A DNA stretch of 64,000 bases from Lepas anatifera (GCA_034440635.1 JAOTON010000768.1:583501-647500); one strand, 5' to 3'; shown: positions 44,241-55,994, numbered from the stretch's first letter. Made by a program: numbers and translations. Notes: a model not told the origin generated them from the letters alone.

Positions 44241-45420
44241 GCGTAGCGTTTGCCACGGGCGGATCTAGAATTGCCGATCGTCGGGGAGGGGGGGGGTGGG
44301 CAGCTTCCGAGGGCGGAGCTATCTGGACTTCCGATCTTCTTTTTCAGCGCCACTTTTGACCGGGAAAGCTATTACGTGGGCGCAAAATTCTATCGGCAGG
44401 TGCTGATTTTTGCATCCTGAGGGGGTGGGAAGCGACGTTTCAGGGGGGGCGCATCGACGTTCGAGGGGTGCCGTGACTATTCCAGGGGGAACCAAGGGTC
44501 GCTCGAGAGGGAGGGACACCTTCCCCTTTGCCCCCTGGATCTGCGTATGTCTAGCCCCCCTTGAACACAGACAGATCCAGGACTGGCCATCGGGGGAAGG
44601 CGCCTTCCCTGGGGGCGCCATCCAGACCAGGGGATGCCACTTCTGGCCGACTAAATCTATAAAATGGTTGCCAAAGTTATCTGTGGGCGCTGATTTTCGT
44701 ATCCTGAGGAGGGGAGTAGGAAGAGACATTTCAGGAGGGGGGCACCGACGTTTCAGGGGGCGCCGTGATCATTTCGTAGAGGCACCGTGACCATCTCAAG
44801 GCGCAACTTCCCCCTGGATCCGCGTATGCCTAGCACCCCTTGTACATAAACAGGTTCATGATTATCAATCAGGGGGGGGCATCGGGACTAGGGTGCGACA
44901 CTTTTGGCCGGGAAAAACTTTCAGGTGGGCGCAAAACCTTTCGGCGGCGGGGGGCCGATTTATGCATCCTTAAGAGGGGAGTAGGAAGCAAAATTTCAGG
45001 GAGGGGGGGACACCGGCCTTTCAGGGGGCGCCGTGACCATTTCAGGGGGCTTAAAGTGTCGTTCGGGAGGGATGAGCACATGCCTTCTTTGCCCCTGGAT
45101 CTGTGTATGCCCGGCTTCCCTTGAACATAGGCAGATCCAGGATTGGCATTCGGAGGGAGGGGCACCCTCCTGTAAGGAGGGTGCCTTCCCTTCCCCACGT
45201 GGGGTGTCATCTAGACCAGGCGCGCCTTTTCTGGTCGACAACTCACCAGGTGGGCTCCAAATATTATCATTGGGCGCCGATTTTCGCATCCTGGGGGATG
45301 TGACATATCAGGAGGCGCCATCAGCCTTTTAGGGCTGCGGTGACCGTTTCAGGGAGCGCCGATGGGCGATGGAGGCATCTGCCTCCTTCGATTCCCGTAT
45401 GTCCCTGTGTCCGCAATTAA
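44241..45420. repeat. GC-rich tandem-like array of MITE-derived units, about 4 copies
   Basis: Landmarks GCATCCTGAGG-like, then a GTAGGAAGMRACATTTCAGG-type stretch and CGCCGTGACCATTTCAGG recur near 44391, 44683, 44934 and 45270, 250-335 bases apart. Units also share GATCCAGGA(C/T)TGG and GACCAGG. The reverse-complement type occurs at 63808-64000. ORFs over it on both strands are repeat by-products. It looks like serial insertion or tandem amplification of a hAT-type MITE. Confidence 0.65.
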
Positions 45421-45569
45421 CTTGGGGGTCCTCAGGTGGAGATCCAAGGGGGTGGGCGAAGGCGTAGCCGCTTCCCTTTGGGATAGGATTAAGCACTGCA
45501 AGGCGCCTCTCTTTGATGTCAGATGGGCGTTGATGGGAAGCTCAAACGCCACCCATATATTGGCCAAGG

Positions 45570-45955
45570 CAGTGGCGGATACAAAGGTGGAGGGCGCTCG
45601 AACCCAAATATGTGCTTATAATAAATGCATAGTTAGATTCCGTTTTGAGCAAATTGCGAAGGAGGTTTGAGCCTGCAGCCCCTCAATGTATTCCTGGGTC
45701 CATAAGTGTCGCCGCCACCGACAAAAAGTGGGGGGGGGCCAGCCAAACTTCAACCTGATGCTGACACAAAACTTTCAACGTCAGGACCAAAAACTGTTCG
45801 AATTTGGGCTCTTTGTTGCCTCCTGCAGCGGCTGGATATAAGAATGTCCGGTTTTCTCTCATTTTGACTGAGATCAGGAAATTTTTGGCCAAAAAGTGGG
45901 GGGCCAGGCCCCCCCTGCCCCCCTTTTCCGACGCGTATGCCTGGATCCGCCACTG
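45570..45955. mobile_element. hAT-type MITE (386 bp) with CAGTGGCGGAT termini
   Basis: Begins CAGTGGCGGATACA at 45570 and ends GGATCCGCCACTG at 45955. The inner part from about 45700 (AAAAAGTGGGGGGGGGCC to GGCCAAAAAGTGGGGGG) is repeated in reverse at 47060-47320 and, more diverged, at 61635-61880. No target duplication was recognised. Confidence 0.6.
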
Positions 45956-46527
45956 GTTAAGTGGCCCACAAATTGGGCTGGGGTCCCACGAGTTAGTTTA
46001 GGTCCGCAGAAGAGTTGGTCTGGATGTCCCGAAAGTTGGTCTCGGGGGTTCTCAAGAGCTAGTCTGAGTGGTTTTAAATCGTTTATCCCGGGGGCTGTAA
46101 AGAGTTTATCTCGGGGCGGTCCAAAATTGTTTGTTACGAGGGCCCAAAGTATCAGTTTTGGAGTGACCTTACGATTAGTCTCAGGACCCTACCCGGAATG
46201 ATTTAGTTAAGGGGGCACAATACACTGTCCTGGGGGCGATTTATTTTTACTGGTGATGAAATTATTCGTCTGCCGCCCCGCGCCCAGCCCCACTGGAGGC
46301 ATGGAATTTGTATTGGGACATTTCCACAAAAGGGTGTTTTACTTCCTTTCAAAGCGTTCCTTAACCGCACCGATTCGGACCAACACAGAATGTAATATAT
46401 TTGCAAACTCTAACTAATCAGATCGTTTGTGTGGCAACATTTTTTTCTGTGATGATATATTGATAAATATAAATATATTGAATAAAGGGTTTCCCGGCAC
46501 CCTTTACAGCTTGGCTATCTCAGTTAA

Positions 46528-47024
46528 CACGCGCATTGACGGAGGGCGGATACCCGCCCGCCCCCCCTCCCTTCGGGTTTTTCGGATACAGTAGAAAAAA
46601 CGGCAGCGCGTAGCGCCGCCATTTTTGCATTTTATATACCTCGACCCTGACCTAACCTCAGGTCAGGACAGATCCTTGATTTGACCTATCAAGGTCAAAT
46701 TATATACCATTCGATTCGGCTGCTTGCTGGGAGGATTCATATCGTTCAATTCGTTTTGCTTTATCTTTACTTGTTCAGACGTAATGGCCAAAAAAACTTA
46801 ATTTACATGTTATCCCTATGACTGCCTGTCTTGACCTCTCGTGACCTTAAATTTGACCTGACAAAAAAATGGTTCAACTATTTTCGATGGAGAAGTGGAT
46901 GGGCTACCCAACGCCGTTTACCGTTCTTCGCTACCTACCGTGGTTCTCGAGATCTTAGGGGGGGGCGGGTACCCGCTCCCCCTCGCCAAAGCGAAGGTGG
47001 CTCAGACCCCCGTCAATGCGCGTG
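46528..47024 (+). mobile_element. TTAA element A12 (497 bp), internally deleted
   Basis: Between TTAA 46524-46527 and TTAA 47025-47028. The L end runs through the GGCAGCGCGTAGCGCCGCC hairpin and then jumps to TGCATTTTATATA, losing about 350 bases of the L half; the R half is intact. An empty version of the insertion site is present at about 47699-47762. Confidence 0.85.
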
Positions 47025-47059
47025 TTAAATCACGTTATAAAGGTGCAGCGTTGTATTTA

Positions 47060-47320
47060 AAGGGAATGTGGCACCTTGGTCCATACGCGTCGGAAAAGGG
47101 GGGGCAGGGGGCCTGGCCCAACACTTTTTGGCCAAAAATTTCCTGATCCGTCAAAATGCGAGAAAGCCGGACATTCTTATATCTAACCGCTGCAGAAGGC
47201 AACGAGGAGCCCAAATTCGAACAGTTTTTGGTCCTGATGTTGAAAGTGTTTTGTTAGTATCAGGTTGAAGTTTGGCTGGCCCACCCACTTTTTGCCGGTG
47301 GCAACACTTATGCCTTGGTC
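47060..47320. repeat. Dispersed ~250-bp repeat, reverse of 45700-45950
   Basis: Shares CCATACGCGTCGGAAAAGGG, CTTTTTGGCCAAAAATTTCC, CAGTTTTTGGTCCTGA and CAGGTTGAAGTTTGGCTGGC with the reverse complement of 45700-45950. Probably a MITE of the same family. Confidence 0.65.
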
Positions 47321-47698
47321 GAATCATGGAATTTAGTGAAATTAGGCGAACTTTTACCGAAAAATAAAAATAAAACCACTCATCATTTTCTGAAAAATGT
47401 TCAATAAGCTCAATATTTTGTTTTTAAAAATACTCCTCTAGGAAAATAAGTAAATACCTGCCTGTGGTGATGTAATGACCTGGTAACCACTACCATACCT
47501 ACTTGAAATGCTTCAAGGGCTTCGATTGGCTGTTGCTCATCGTGACGTCAGCATATGTCGTCACACCAGCAGCTCACAACAATGGCCGCCCGGCGAGGGG
47601 TTGATGAGGGGTTGGTGTCAGGTAGGTTTTAGCCTTTTTTCTACGGAAATATCGAGTTCCAAGACAAATGATATATGGAGTACCGGGCTTTCCGACTT

Positions 47699-47762
47699 GC
47701 TTTACAGCTTGGCTATCTCATTTAAAATCAGGTCGTTATGAAGGTGCCATATTCCCTTTAAG
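47699..47762. repeat. Empty-site paralogue of the A12 insertion site
   Basis: TTTACAGCTTGGCTATCTCA followed by TTTAAAATC and AAGGTGCCATATTCC. The A12 flanks read TTTACAGCTTGGCTATCTCA-G-TTAA on the left and TTAAATCACGTTATAAAGGTGC on the right. The unoccupied copy therefore has one TTAA-like site where A12 has two. Confidence 0.7.
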
Positions 47763-47792
47763 CATTGCATATGCTGCAATGCTCAGAGTCGG

Positions 47793-48190
47793 GTGCCAAC
47801 CGGTTTAGGCATCCCATTTTCGGACTGCTATCCGAAAATCCGTGCATTTGTCCGGGATATGTGGCAGCGCTCATGGGAGAACCACCCTAAGGGCAGTAAA
47901 ATACGGGTGCTGAAGCCCAAATTAGGGGTATGGTCGTCGGCCAGTGCGCAGTGCAGGAGAGAGGAGATTCTCGCCACGCTGAGTACGAGCCACACATACG
48001 CGACACAGCCGTACCTCGTCTGCGTTGATGGTCCGCTGGGGTGCCCGTGCTGCGACGGGCGACTCACAGTGGCACACGTGTTAGTAGATTGTCGTGATTC
48101 CAAGACTGAGACGGCGATATACCTGACGGGGGCTCCTTCTCTGGAGGAGCTGTTCGGAGAGCGCCGCACTGCTGACATTTATAATATTGT
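47793..48190 (+). pseudogene. LINE ORF2 C-terminal remnant 2
   Basis: One open frame holds the post-RNase H tail of a LINE: GIPFSDCYPKIRAFVRDMWQ, PKGSKIRVLKPKLGVW, and the zinc-knuckle-like CPCCDGRLTVAHVLVDC. It aligns position by position with remnant 1 (DCFPSIRQY, PKGSKLRLLQPR, CPRCGEQLTVKHALTDC), so both derive from related elements, but the two are clearly diverged. RNase H catalytic parts and RT are absent; the piece is a 5-prime truncated fragment typical of LINE insertions. Confidence 0.78.
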
Positions 48191-48324
48191 TTTATTTCTA
48201 AACAAGGCTAACTTTCATGTTATTTGCTCACCTGGAGGTAGCCGCCCCTGAAATGCACGGTCTACTGTTATCGCCGACTATTTGACAATTTTTTTCTTTT
48301 AATTTGTTCTACCATCGACCCATC

Positions 48325-48607
48325 CAGGGGTGTAGCCAGGGGGCGGCAGGGACAGTCCCCCCCTGAGGGCCCGAGGAGCCCCTCTGAGGACATGAGCCGC
48401 GCGACGAGCGGCTCGCCCGCATTATGCTCGTTGGTCAAATTTGAAATTTTTATATCAGACGAGCCCTCTTAAGCCCTCTTCAGCACTCTATTCTGGAACA
48501 ATCATGGCTCTTTTTACCCATCAGATCCCTTATGGCGCTGTCGCAGGGGCCCTTTTCGGGGCGCCGTCCCCCTCCCCCACCCGAGCGAAATTCTGGCTAC
48601 GCCCCTA
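48325..48607. mobile_element. hAT-type MITE (283 bp) with 8-bp target duplication
   Basis: Left end CAGGGGTGTAGCCAG; right end reverse complement TAGGGGCGTAGCCAG. Both flanks carry the 8-base duplication GACCCATC (48317-48324 and 48608-48615), the hallmark length for hAT. Interior GC-rich, non-coding. Confidence 0.9.
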
Positions 48608-48819
48608 GACCCATCGTTTTTAACTGTGTCTCATTACCGCATTTTAAACTTGACTGGGCCTAGCAGTACCCCGGTGTGTAATTTTATTATTTTGTTATGG
48701 GCGCCATATGACCCTGACATCGGTGCGCCCCTAAACCTAACCCTGGGCAAGGAGCGCTCCTGTTCGAGGCACGAATTTCCGTTAGCTTGCACGCCCCAGC
48801 GTACGGCACCAAGCCCGTT

Positions 48820-49350
48820 AAGTTCACAGAAAACTCAGCGAAAATATTCTAGAAGTCAGCCTTCAGATATAAATAATGCAAAATTTGACAGAACGTTTCC
48901 AATTCAACATCAGATTTTGAAACTTGCGAATTATGTATCACACTTTGCAACGACTTGGATGAGAACCAAAAGATGACGACACATGCAAATAGGTATATCC
49001 CGACAGAAGGTTTGAAATTTAAAATTATCAATTTGTAAACAAATGGGCATTATCTGCCCAATCAGCCTGCTTAAAAGCAATATTTGACCAAAAGCAGAAA
49101 GTGTTCCAATTGACCAATTTTCCAGAATAACCAATACAAATCACCAAAAATCAGCCCCCTAAGACCCACCACATTAGGTACGTTTCACAGAGTTTGAATT
49201 GGTCACCATCAAATTCTAAATAAATTGTGTAAATGATGTATAACTACTGCTCTGCAGAAGACTGTACCTATGCAGCATACCAATATTCTTTCAAGGATGT
49301 TTCTGAAAACTCATGCATATGTGCACTAAGTTTCAACAGCTAATCAATTT
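48820..49350. repeat. AT-rich satellite family, left block
   Basis: Resembles 51130-51700: GAAAACTCA, then TCTAGAAGTCAGCCT-TCAGATAT, AATAATGC, TTTGACAGAA-like, CAGATTTTGAAACTT, CCAGAAGACG-like, and a TCTGCAGAAGACTG at about 49250. The same family continues after the GC-rich block. Confidence 0.65.
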
Positions 49351-49363
49351 CAAATATGTCAAT

Positions 49364-49368
<5 letters not shown>

Positions 49369-49428
<60 letters not shown>
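49369..49428. repeat. (TA)n microsatellite
   Basis: Pure TA run at the boundary between AT-rich satellite and GC-rich minisatellite. Confidence 0.95.
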
Positions 49429-49429
<1 letters not shown>

Positions 49430-49689
49430 AGGTTCTTTTTTCCTCCTCCCTTACTTAATTCCTGAACCCACTTTTAGCGCTCCTGGGTCGCCTGTGCCTG
49501 GCGCTGATGGCCGGGGCGGGATGCCCCTGGTGGGGGGCTGGTGTCGGCGCGGTTCACCGACGGCTGGCCGTCCGGCCGTGGGAGGGTTACGTCCGCTCTG
49601 CGGCTGCGTTTCGCCGGTCGCCGTACCTGGGGCGCCCGCCTGCTGCCCGCCGCGGCGTCCGTCTGCAGCTGCATGTCCGCAGCGGCCAC

Positions 49690-50660
49690 TCTGCATTCTC
49701 AGCGATCGCCGCGCCCTGGCGGCCTCCCGCCGTCCGGGGCGGAGGCCGCTCGACGACTGCGTCTCGGCACTCGCCACGCCCTGGCGGCCTCTCACCGTCC
49801 GGCGCGGCGGCCGCTCGACGGTCGCGTCTCGGCGATCGCTGCGCCCGGGCGGCCTCTCACCGTCCGGCGCGGTGTCCTCCCTGCGGGTCCATGTCTCCAG
49901 TCGCCGCGGTGGGGTGGCCTCCCGCCACCCGCCGCGGCGGCCAATCTGCGGTCTCAACGATCGCCGCGCTCTGGAGACCTCTCGCCGTCCGGCGCGGCGG
50001 CCGCTCAACGGCTGCGTCTCGGCGGTCGCCGTGCCTTGGCGGCCTCTCGCCGTCCGGCGCGGCGGCCGCTCGACGGCTGCGTCTCGGCAGTCGCCGCGCC
50101 CTGGCGGCCTCTCACCGTCCGGCGCGACGGCCGCTAGACGGTCGCGTCTCAGCGATCGCCGCACCCAGGCGGCCTCTCGCCGTCCGGCGCGGTGCCCTCC
50201 CTGCGGGTCCATGTCTCCAGTCGCTGCGGTGGGGTGGCCTCCCGCCACCTGCCGCGGCGGCCACTCTGCGGTCTCAACGATCGCCGCGCTCTGACGACCT
50301 CTCGCCGTCCGGCGCGGCGGCCACTCAACGGCTGCGTCTCGGCGGCCGCTCGACGGCTGCGTCTCGGCGGTCGCCGTGCCTTGGCGGCCTCTCGCCGTCC
50401 GGCGCGGCGGCCGCTCGACGGCTGCGTCTCGGCGGTCGCCGTGCCTTAGCGGCCTCTCGCCGTCCGGAGCGATGTCCTCTCTGCAGCTCCATGTCTCCGG
50501 TCGCCGCGGCGGCTACTCTGCAGTTTCAACGACCGCCGCGCCCTGGCGGCCTCTCGCCGTCCGGCGTGGCAGCCGCTCGACGGATGCGTCCCGGCAATCG
50601 CCGTGCCCTGGCGGCCTCTCGCCGTCCAGAGCGGTGTGCGCTCTGCGGCTGCACGTCTCC
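49690..50660. repeat. 65-bp GC-rich minisatellite with ~320-bp higher-order unit
   Basis: A GGCCTCTCRCCGTCCGGCGC unit recurs every 65 bases (for example 50041, 50106, 50171). Every ~320 bases a variant unit with CTCCCTGCGGGTCCATGTCTCC appears (49870 and 50190, with a related one near 50470). ORFs of 420 and 312 codons cross it, but 65 is not divisible by three and most frames are open simply because stops are rare, so I do not call a protein. Confidence 0.9.
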
Positions 50661-50999
50661 GGTCGCCGTGTGGCGGCATTGCGTCTTTCTCTGCGGCCGG
50701 GATCTGGCCCGGCGGTTGTGTGCACTATATTGTTCCGCTGTTTTGTACTGGTACTCATGCATTTTATAATATTGCTTAGCGTAATCATGCCGCCCGGCGC
50801 TAGGATTTTAGGGTGCGCACCCATTGTTTTCTTCGTTTTTTACCGTTGTAGTGTTTTGCCTGTGTGCGTTGTCGCAAAATACATGTATGGATGGAGGTGG
50901 GGATGAAAAAGGAAAATGAAGCACATGCACTGTGAAACAACAAGAATGACAAGAACCTGTAAATGATGAAATTGTCAAATTTTACAGAAAATGTGTAAA

Positions 51000-53540
51000 A
51001 CACACGATATTCAGCTCCAGAACCAACCTATGTGTAGTTTACCACATAGTTTGTAGCTTAAAAGTAACAATTCAAACACAAAATGGTTCTTATTTGAGTA
51101 ACCTTGAAACATAATTGTCAAACCAGTACCTACATTATCAATCATATCAAGTTCAAAGAAAACTCAAATCACAAATCACCTAGAAGTCAACCTGAAGATA
51201 TTAATAATGCTTAGTTTGATAAAAAGTTTCTAATTGAATATCATCAGGTTTTTAAATTTGGAAACATATATCCAGCTTCACAACCACTTGAGAGAACCAG
51301 AAGACGATGAAACATGTGAATTTAACCAAAAGATATACAGAGATCACATGGAAATCAAACCTCTGAACTAAATGATGCATACCCTGACAGAATATTTAAG
51401 CTTCAACATCCTTAAGATGTAAACACATGAATATGAACTTCCCAATCTGTACCATACGTAAGGACAGTACTTAACAAAAAACAAAAAACATTCAAACAGG
51501 TGAATTTCCCAGAATATTTTGTACAAATAAAATTAAATCAGCCTTAAGACCCATCCCATTAAATATTTCTTTGAAAAGTGGGAATTCAACATTATCAGAT
51601 AGTTAATAAGTTCAGTACATCATTTTTACTGCTCCACAGAAGACTGCAGCTCATCAGAATATAAATAATTTTGAGTTTTCTAAAAACCCATGAACCCATA
51701 AACTGGATTTTATCAGTTTACCAAATACTTTAAAAAAAATGGATTTCACATTTTAGTGATTTAAACATAATCAAATATTTAATAAATTGGGTACATAATC
51801 TGTACTACTCCGCAGAAGGCTGCAGCTCATCAGAATATCAATCACTTTGGGTTTTTTTCTATAAATTTAAGCACCCATGGACTAAATTTCATCAGCTTCT
51901 AAATCACATTTATTTTTAAGAAAATAATTCATATTGCAATGAATTCAGCATTATCAAATAATTGGTCTTAAAAAATTGGGTATATGATTTGTGCTGTTCC
52001 ACCGAAGACTGCGGCTAACCGGAATATGGATAATCAAGGTATTTATAAAGAAAATTCACACACCCACAAATGGATTCCATCAGCTAAACAAATACCTCTT
52101 CATTTTCAAGAAAAACACTTCCTATGGCTGGCAACATAAGCCTACAGCCTACTCTGAATGGTCTCGTGCCAGATGTGTGTGCAGTTTTTCTATAAACTCA
52201 AGCACCCATGAATGGATTTTCATCAGCTTCACAAGCACATTTATATTTAAGATCATTTTTCATATTTCAATGAATTCAGGATTATCAAATAATTAATAAA
52301 TTGAGTATATGATGTTTACTGTTCCGCAGAAGACTGCAGCTAACCAGAATATGGGTAATCATGGGATTTATTTAAAAATTCATACACCCACAAACTGGAT
52401 TCCATCAGCTTGACAAATACCTATTTATTTTTAAGAAAAACACTTCATATGGCTAGCAGCATAAGCTTACAACTTACTCTGAATGGTCTCGTGGTAGATG
52501 TATGTGCTAATTTTTTCTATAAATGTAAGCACTCATGAACTGATTTTTCATCAGCTTCACAATCACACTCATACTTAAGATCATTTTTATATTTTAATGA
52601 ATTCAGGATTATCAAATAATTAATAAATTGAGTATATGATTTTTACTGTTCCGCAGAAGACTGCGGCTAACCAGAATATGGATAATCATGGGATTTATTT
52701 AAAAATTCATACACTCACAAACTGGATTCCATTAGCTGAACAAATACCTATTCATTTTCAAGAAAAATACACTTCATATGGCTAGCAGCATAAGCCTACA
52801 ACTTACCCTGAATGGTTTCGTGGTAGATGTGTGTGCAAGGTTTTTTCTTTAAATTTAAACACTCATGAACTGAATTTCATCAGCTTCACAATCACATTTA
52901 TATTTAAGATCATTTGCCATATTTTAATGAATTCAGGATTATCAAATAATTAATAAATTGAGTATATGCTTTTTACTTTTCCGCAGAAGACAGCGGCGAA
53001 CCAGAATATGGATAATCATGGGATTTATTTAAAAATTAATACACCCACAAACTGGATTGCATCAGCTAAACAAATACCTCTTCATTTTCAAGAAAAACAC
53101 TTCCTATGGCTGGCAACATAAGCCTACAGCCTACTCTGAATGGTCTCGTGCCAGATGTGTGTGCAGTTATTCTATAAACTCAAGCACCCATGAATAAATT
53201 TTCATCAGCTTCACAATCACATTTATTTTTAAGAACATTTTTGATATTTTAATGAATACATCAGTATCAAATAATTAATAAACTTGGTATATGATTTTTA
53301 TTGTTCCGCAGAAGACTGCGGCTAACCAGAATATGGATAATCATGGGATTCATTTAAAAATTCATACACCCACAAACCGTATTCCACCAGCTTAGCAAAT
53401 ACCTATTTATTTTCAAGAAAAATACACTGCATATGGGTAGCAGCATAAGCCTACAACTTACTGTGAAGGTTTTCTGCTTGACCACGTGGTAGATGTTTGT
53501 GAATGTTTCTAACTAATCAATTGGAAGAGCGCATTTCTAA
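51000..53540. repeat. AT-rich satellite, right block; ~325-bp period from 51980
   Basis: The landmark TTCCGCAGAAGACTGCGGCT recurs at about 52000, 52322, 52650, 52979 and 53305, a period of 322-329 bases. Each unit carries CATACACCCACAAACTGGAT, CATATGGCTAGCAGCATAAG and TGAATTCAGGATTATCAAAT. Before 51980 the landmark is spaced about 180-190 bases, with more divergence, so the long unit looks like a dimer. No coding capacity. Confidence 0.82.
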
Positions 53541-54104
53541 CTTAGTTTTCCTATTTAAACACCTGCCATATCAATTATTTTGACCAATTGGTTGGCAGCA
53601 ACTTTGCAATGACAAACCTATGCATCACACATCTAAATTCCTAAGATATTTGCCCATCAACAATGGCTGCCTGGACATCCAACAATTTGCCAGAAAATTT
53701 GGGGTGGCAGCATGGGGTTAATTTCTGTTATCTTGAGAAAAGTTTGCGAAGGGTGAACATATCCCAAGTTTCGTGAACCGTGAGTGCTGCTGATTGGTTA
53801 AAATGCTCACGGCAGCATAGGCAGAGGCTAAGTACCCTCCTACTAGAATTGTACTTTTCCCAAGGTGGAACTTTGCCAGATGTAAATTCCGACCGGGCGG
53901 GTCGGAACATTCGGTGGAGGGGCTCGCGTACTACTTATTCCCACGAAGGGATTATGGCTTAGATTTAAGGGAATTTCTATGAATATTCTGAATGAGGATG
54001 ATTGCAGATCACTTAAAATCATACAATATCTATTTTATAACTGTATTTTGGTCCCAAATGAGCTCTTGGGCCCCAAAATGTGCGCATCTAAAACCTACTA
54101 TTCA
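53541..54104. other. No gene recognised
   Basis: AT-rich sequence after the satellite. Short overlapping ORFs at 53728-53962 show no domain. Confidence 0.5.
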
Positions 54105-54173
54105 CCCGGGTAAATAGTAGGAAGGTGAATAGTATGAACTAAGTTCCATTTATTTCCTCGTGTGAAAACGGCT
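54105..54173 (-). repeat. Hairpin-bearing terminal repeat, right copy
   Basis: Inverted, diverged match to 43601-43670: a CCTACTATTCACC / GGTAAATAGTAGG hairpin near 54100, an AACTAAGTTCC segment, and GTGTGAAAACGGCT at its outer edge (54160-54173). Confidence 0.6.
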
Positions 54174-54344
54174 AATGCAACAAATATTACCTATATTGAT
54201 ACAAAACAGTCAGGCAATTACATTCCTGAATTGACGGTGAGGCTTACTGAAGATCACACATACTTATGCGTAATTCTCTCATCCGAGCAAACGCCGCCAC
54301 AGACACTGCAAAACGGAACTGACGTAAAACGGACAATTATTCCG

Positions 54345-54412
54345 CTCGGGTATCGAACCCGCAATCCTTAATTATATTGTCTATCGCGCTACCGACTGAG
54401 ATACGTGCGAGC
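54345..54412 (-). ncRNA. tRNA-like sequence (SINE head or tRNA pseudogene)
   Basis: On the reverse strand TATCTCAGTCGGTAGCGCG is an A box and GGGTTCGATACCC (54348-54360) a perfect B box with T-arm pairing. The anticodon and acceptor stems do not pair, so this is not a functional tRNA. The downstream tail may be 54180-54340. Confidence 0.65.
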
Positions 54413-54604
54413 CTTGAGACAGGCACGCAGAGTAACTTTGATAAGAATTGATAATCAATGAATGAGCCAACGCATCCGACAGAGAAGTGAAGCAACCAGT
54501 CGCCCTGAGCTGGTGTCGCCTTATTATAATAGCTGTCGTTGTTTATGCAAGCAACAATTTTTACTGTCACACGCTGTTGCTGCCGTCCACCTGTGGTAGG
54601 TTAA

Positions 54605-55567
54605 CCCGCGCCACGGTGGGCCTCCGAGCCAACTTCGCCATAGTGGGGGGGGGGGGTATTTGAACATCCCCCTCGAACTCGGCCTCTATGTGGGATAGCG
54701 AAAAAACCCGAGCGCTGGTGGATAGCTCATACAAATTCATGAAGAAACTACGTCGATCACTTTTTGGCTCAGCTCAATATTGAGGTTATGACGGGTCAAA
54801 GAAGCAAAGCATTTTGAGTAAAGTTTTTGGGCTCTAGCAATAGCATCTGGCAGTTGAGTTAGAATCATTTTTAGACACCATTCGCTTCCTCTCGTGACGG
54901 CGAATCGAATTATTTATAATATGACCATACTAGGTCAAAACACAACAATGACCTGACCTCAGGTCAAGGTCACTTTTTAAACTAGCATAGTCAATATGCA
55001 TATCAATCGACTTGCAATGGCAATCAAAACGCAATAGTATGAAAATAAAAGATGTATCTTCATTTCATGCAAAGCAATTGACCTAAGTCTGAAAACTGCT
55101 TAAGAAGCTCCAGATGGCCTCTCAGAGGTCACAGGTCAAAAATTGCAGCATGAACCTAGAAAGAACCCAGGATACTTCGATCATCAGCTTTATCTACACA
55201 AATACAGCCCATTTTCTTTTTCCCATGTATTTCCAATGGAGAGGTCATGGTCCGTACTTGACATTAGGTCATCGATATGAAAAATCCCGGAATATATGTT
55301 GTAGAAACTGGTGGGGCCAGTATGTGTTATAAGTTTAAATCCGATAGATTCACCCATTTCCTACTCATGCCACCTTAAACATTTTTTTAGGTGAAGTCAC
55401 TTGACCTGCACTGGTGGCCTGATCTGAGATGATCCAAAAATTTTGGGGAAAGTTTCGGAATCGATCAAGGATAAGGTGTGCCAAGTACGGTGGCGTTTTG
55501 CACCGCTGTTTTTTCGTGTCGCCGGAAAAACCCGAGGGGGCGTTCAAACCCCCCACCGTGGCGAGGG
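54605..55567 (-). mobile_element. TTAA element C5 (963 bp, reverse)
   Basis: Complete reverse family C copy between TTAA 54601-54604 and TTAA 55568-55571. R-type end with doubled boxes around CGAGCCAACTTCGCC and a TTTGAACATCCCCC palindrome; L end with a hairpin-like GGCGTTTTGCACCGC and GTTCAAACCCCCCACC. Contains the extended half-site TCAAGGTCA at 54964-54972. The TTAA at 55375-55378 is unoccupied. Confidence 0.87.
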
Positions 55568-55571
55568 TTAA

Positions 55572-55990
55572 CAGGCAGGGGAGGGATGGAAGCACTAAAG
55601 ATGTAATTGGTGTCCATTCACATGCCTTTTGACCACAGAGCCTTATCTGTGTTATTTCCAGGTTAGCCAAAGAAGCTAAAGTTAAAAAAAACACGAAAGG
55701 GGAAGGTAATGACAGCCCGATGTAGTATAATTAGCGTCGAGAAAAATCGATAAAGACGTATTTGCATCAAATCCTTTTTACCCTAGCCCTGAATTCAAAC
55801 GAGGCAGCTAATTTGCGCTATCTATTCTAGCTAATCACGGTGATTACTCTTTCAGGGTTAATTTTTTCTTTGAAACTTCCCTGGGAACTTTTCTTTTCTT
55901 TAGTCAGCCAACACTGTTCTGGTTTTGTATAGATCATTTCTGTCGCACTTCATGGTTTCAATTTTCAGGGTCTGTCGCTATCCCTGGTTG
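55572..55990. other. No gene recognised
   Basis: Sequence between C5 and a B fragment. No motifs or convincing ORF. Confidence 0.5.
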
Positions 55991-55994
55991 GCGA

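Noticed and set aside
44410..45332. Overlapping 90-136 codon ORFs
   Set aside because: They run across a repeated MITE-derived unit on both strands and share no domain.
49356..50906. Long Arg/Ala/Pro-rich proteins (up to 420 codons)
   Set aside because: They span a 65-bp tandem repeat whose period is not a multiple of three, are open on both strands and several frames, and start in a TA microsatellite. Composition explains them.
43601..54173. Polinton/Maverick giant transposon
   Set aside because: Facing inverted ends at a suitable distance prompted the idea, but no protein-primed polymerase, integrase, ATPase, protease or capsid-like coding is visible between them.
54345..54412. Functional tRNA gene
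   Set aside because: A and B boxes are good, but the acceptor and anticodon stems fail to pair.
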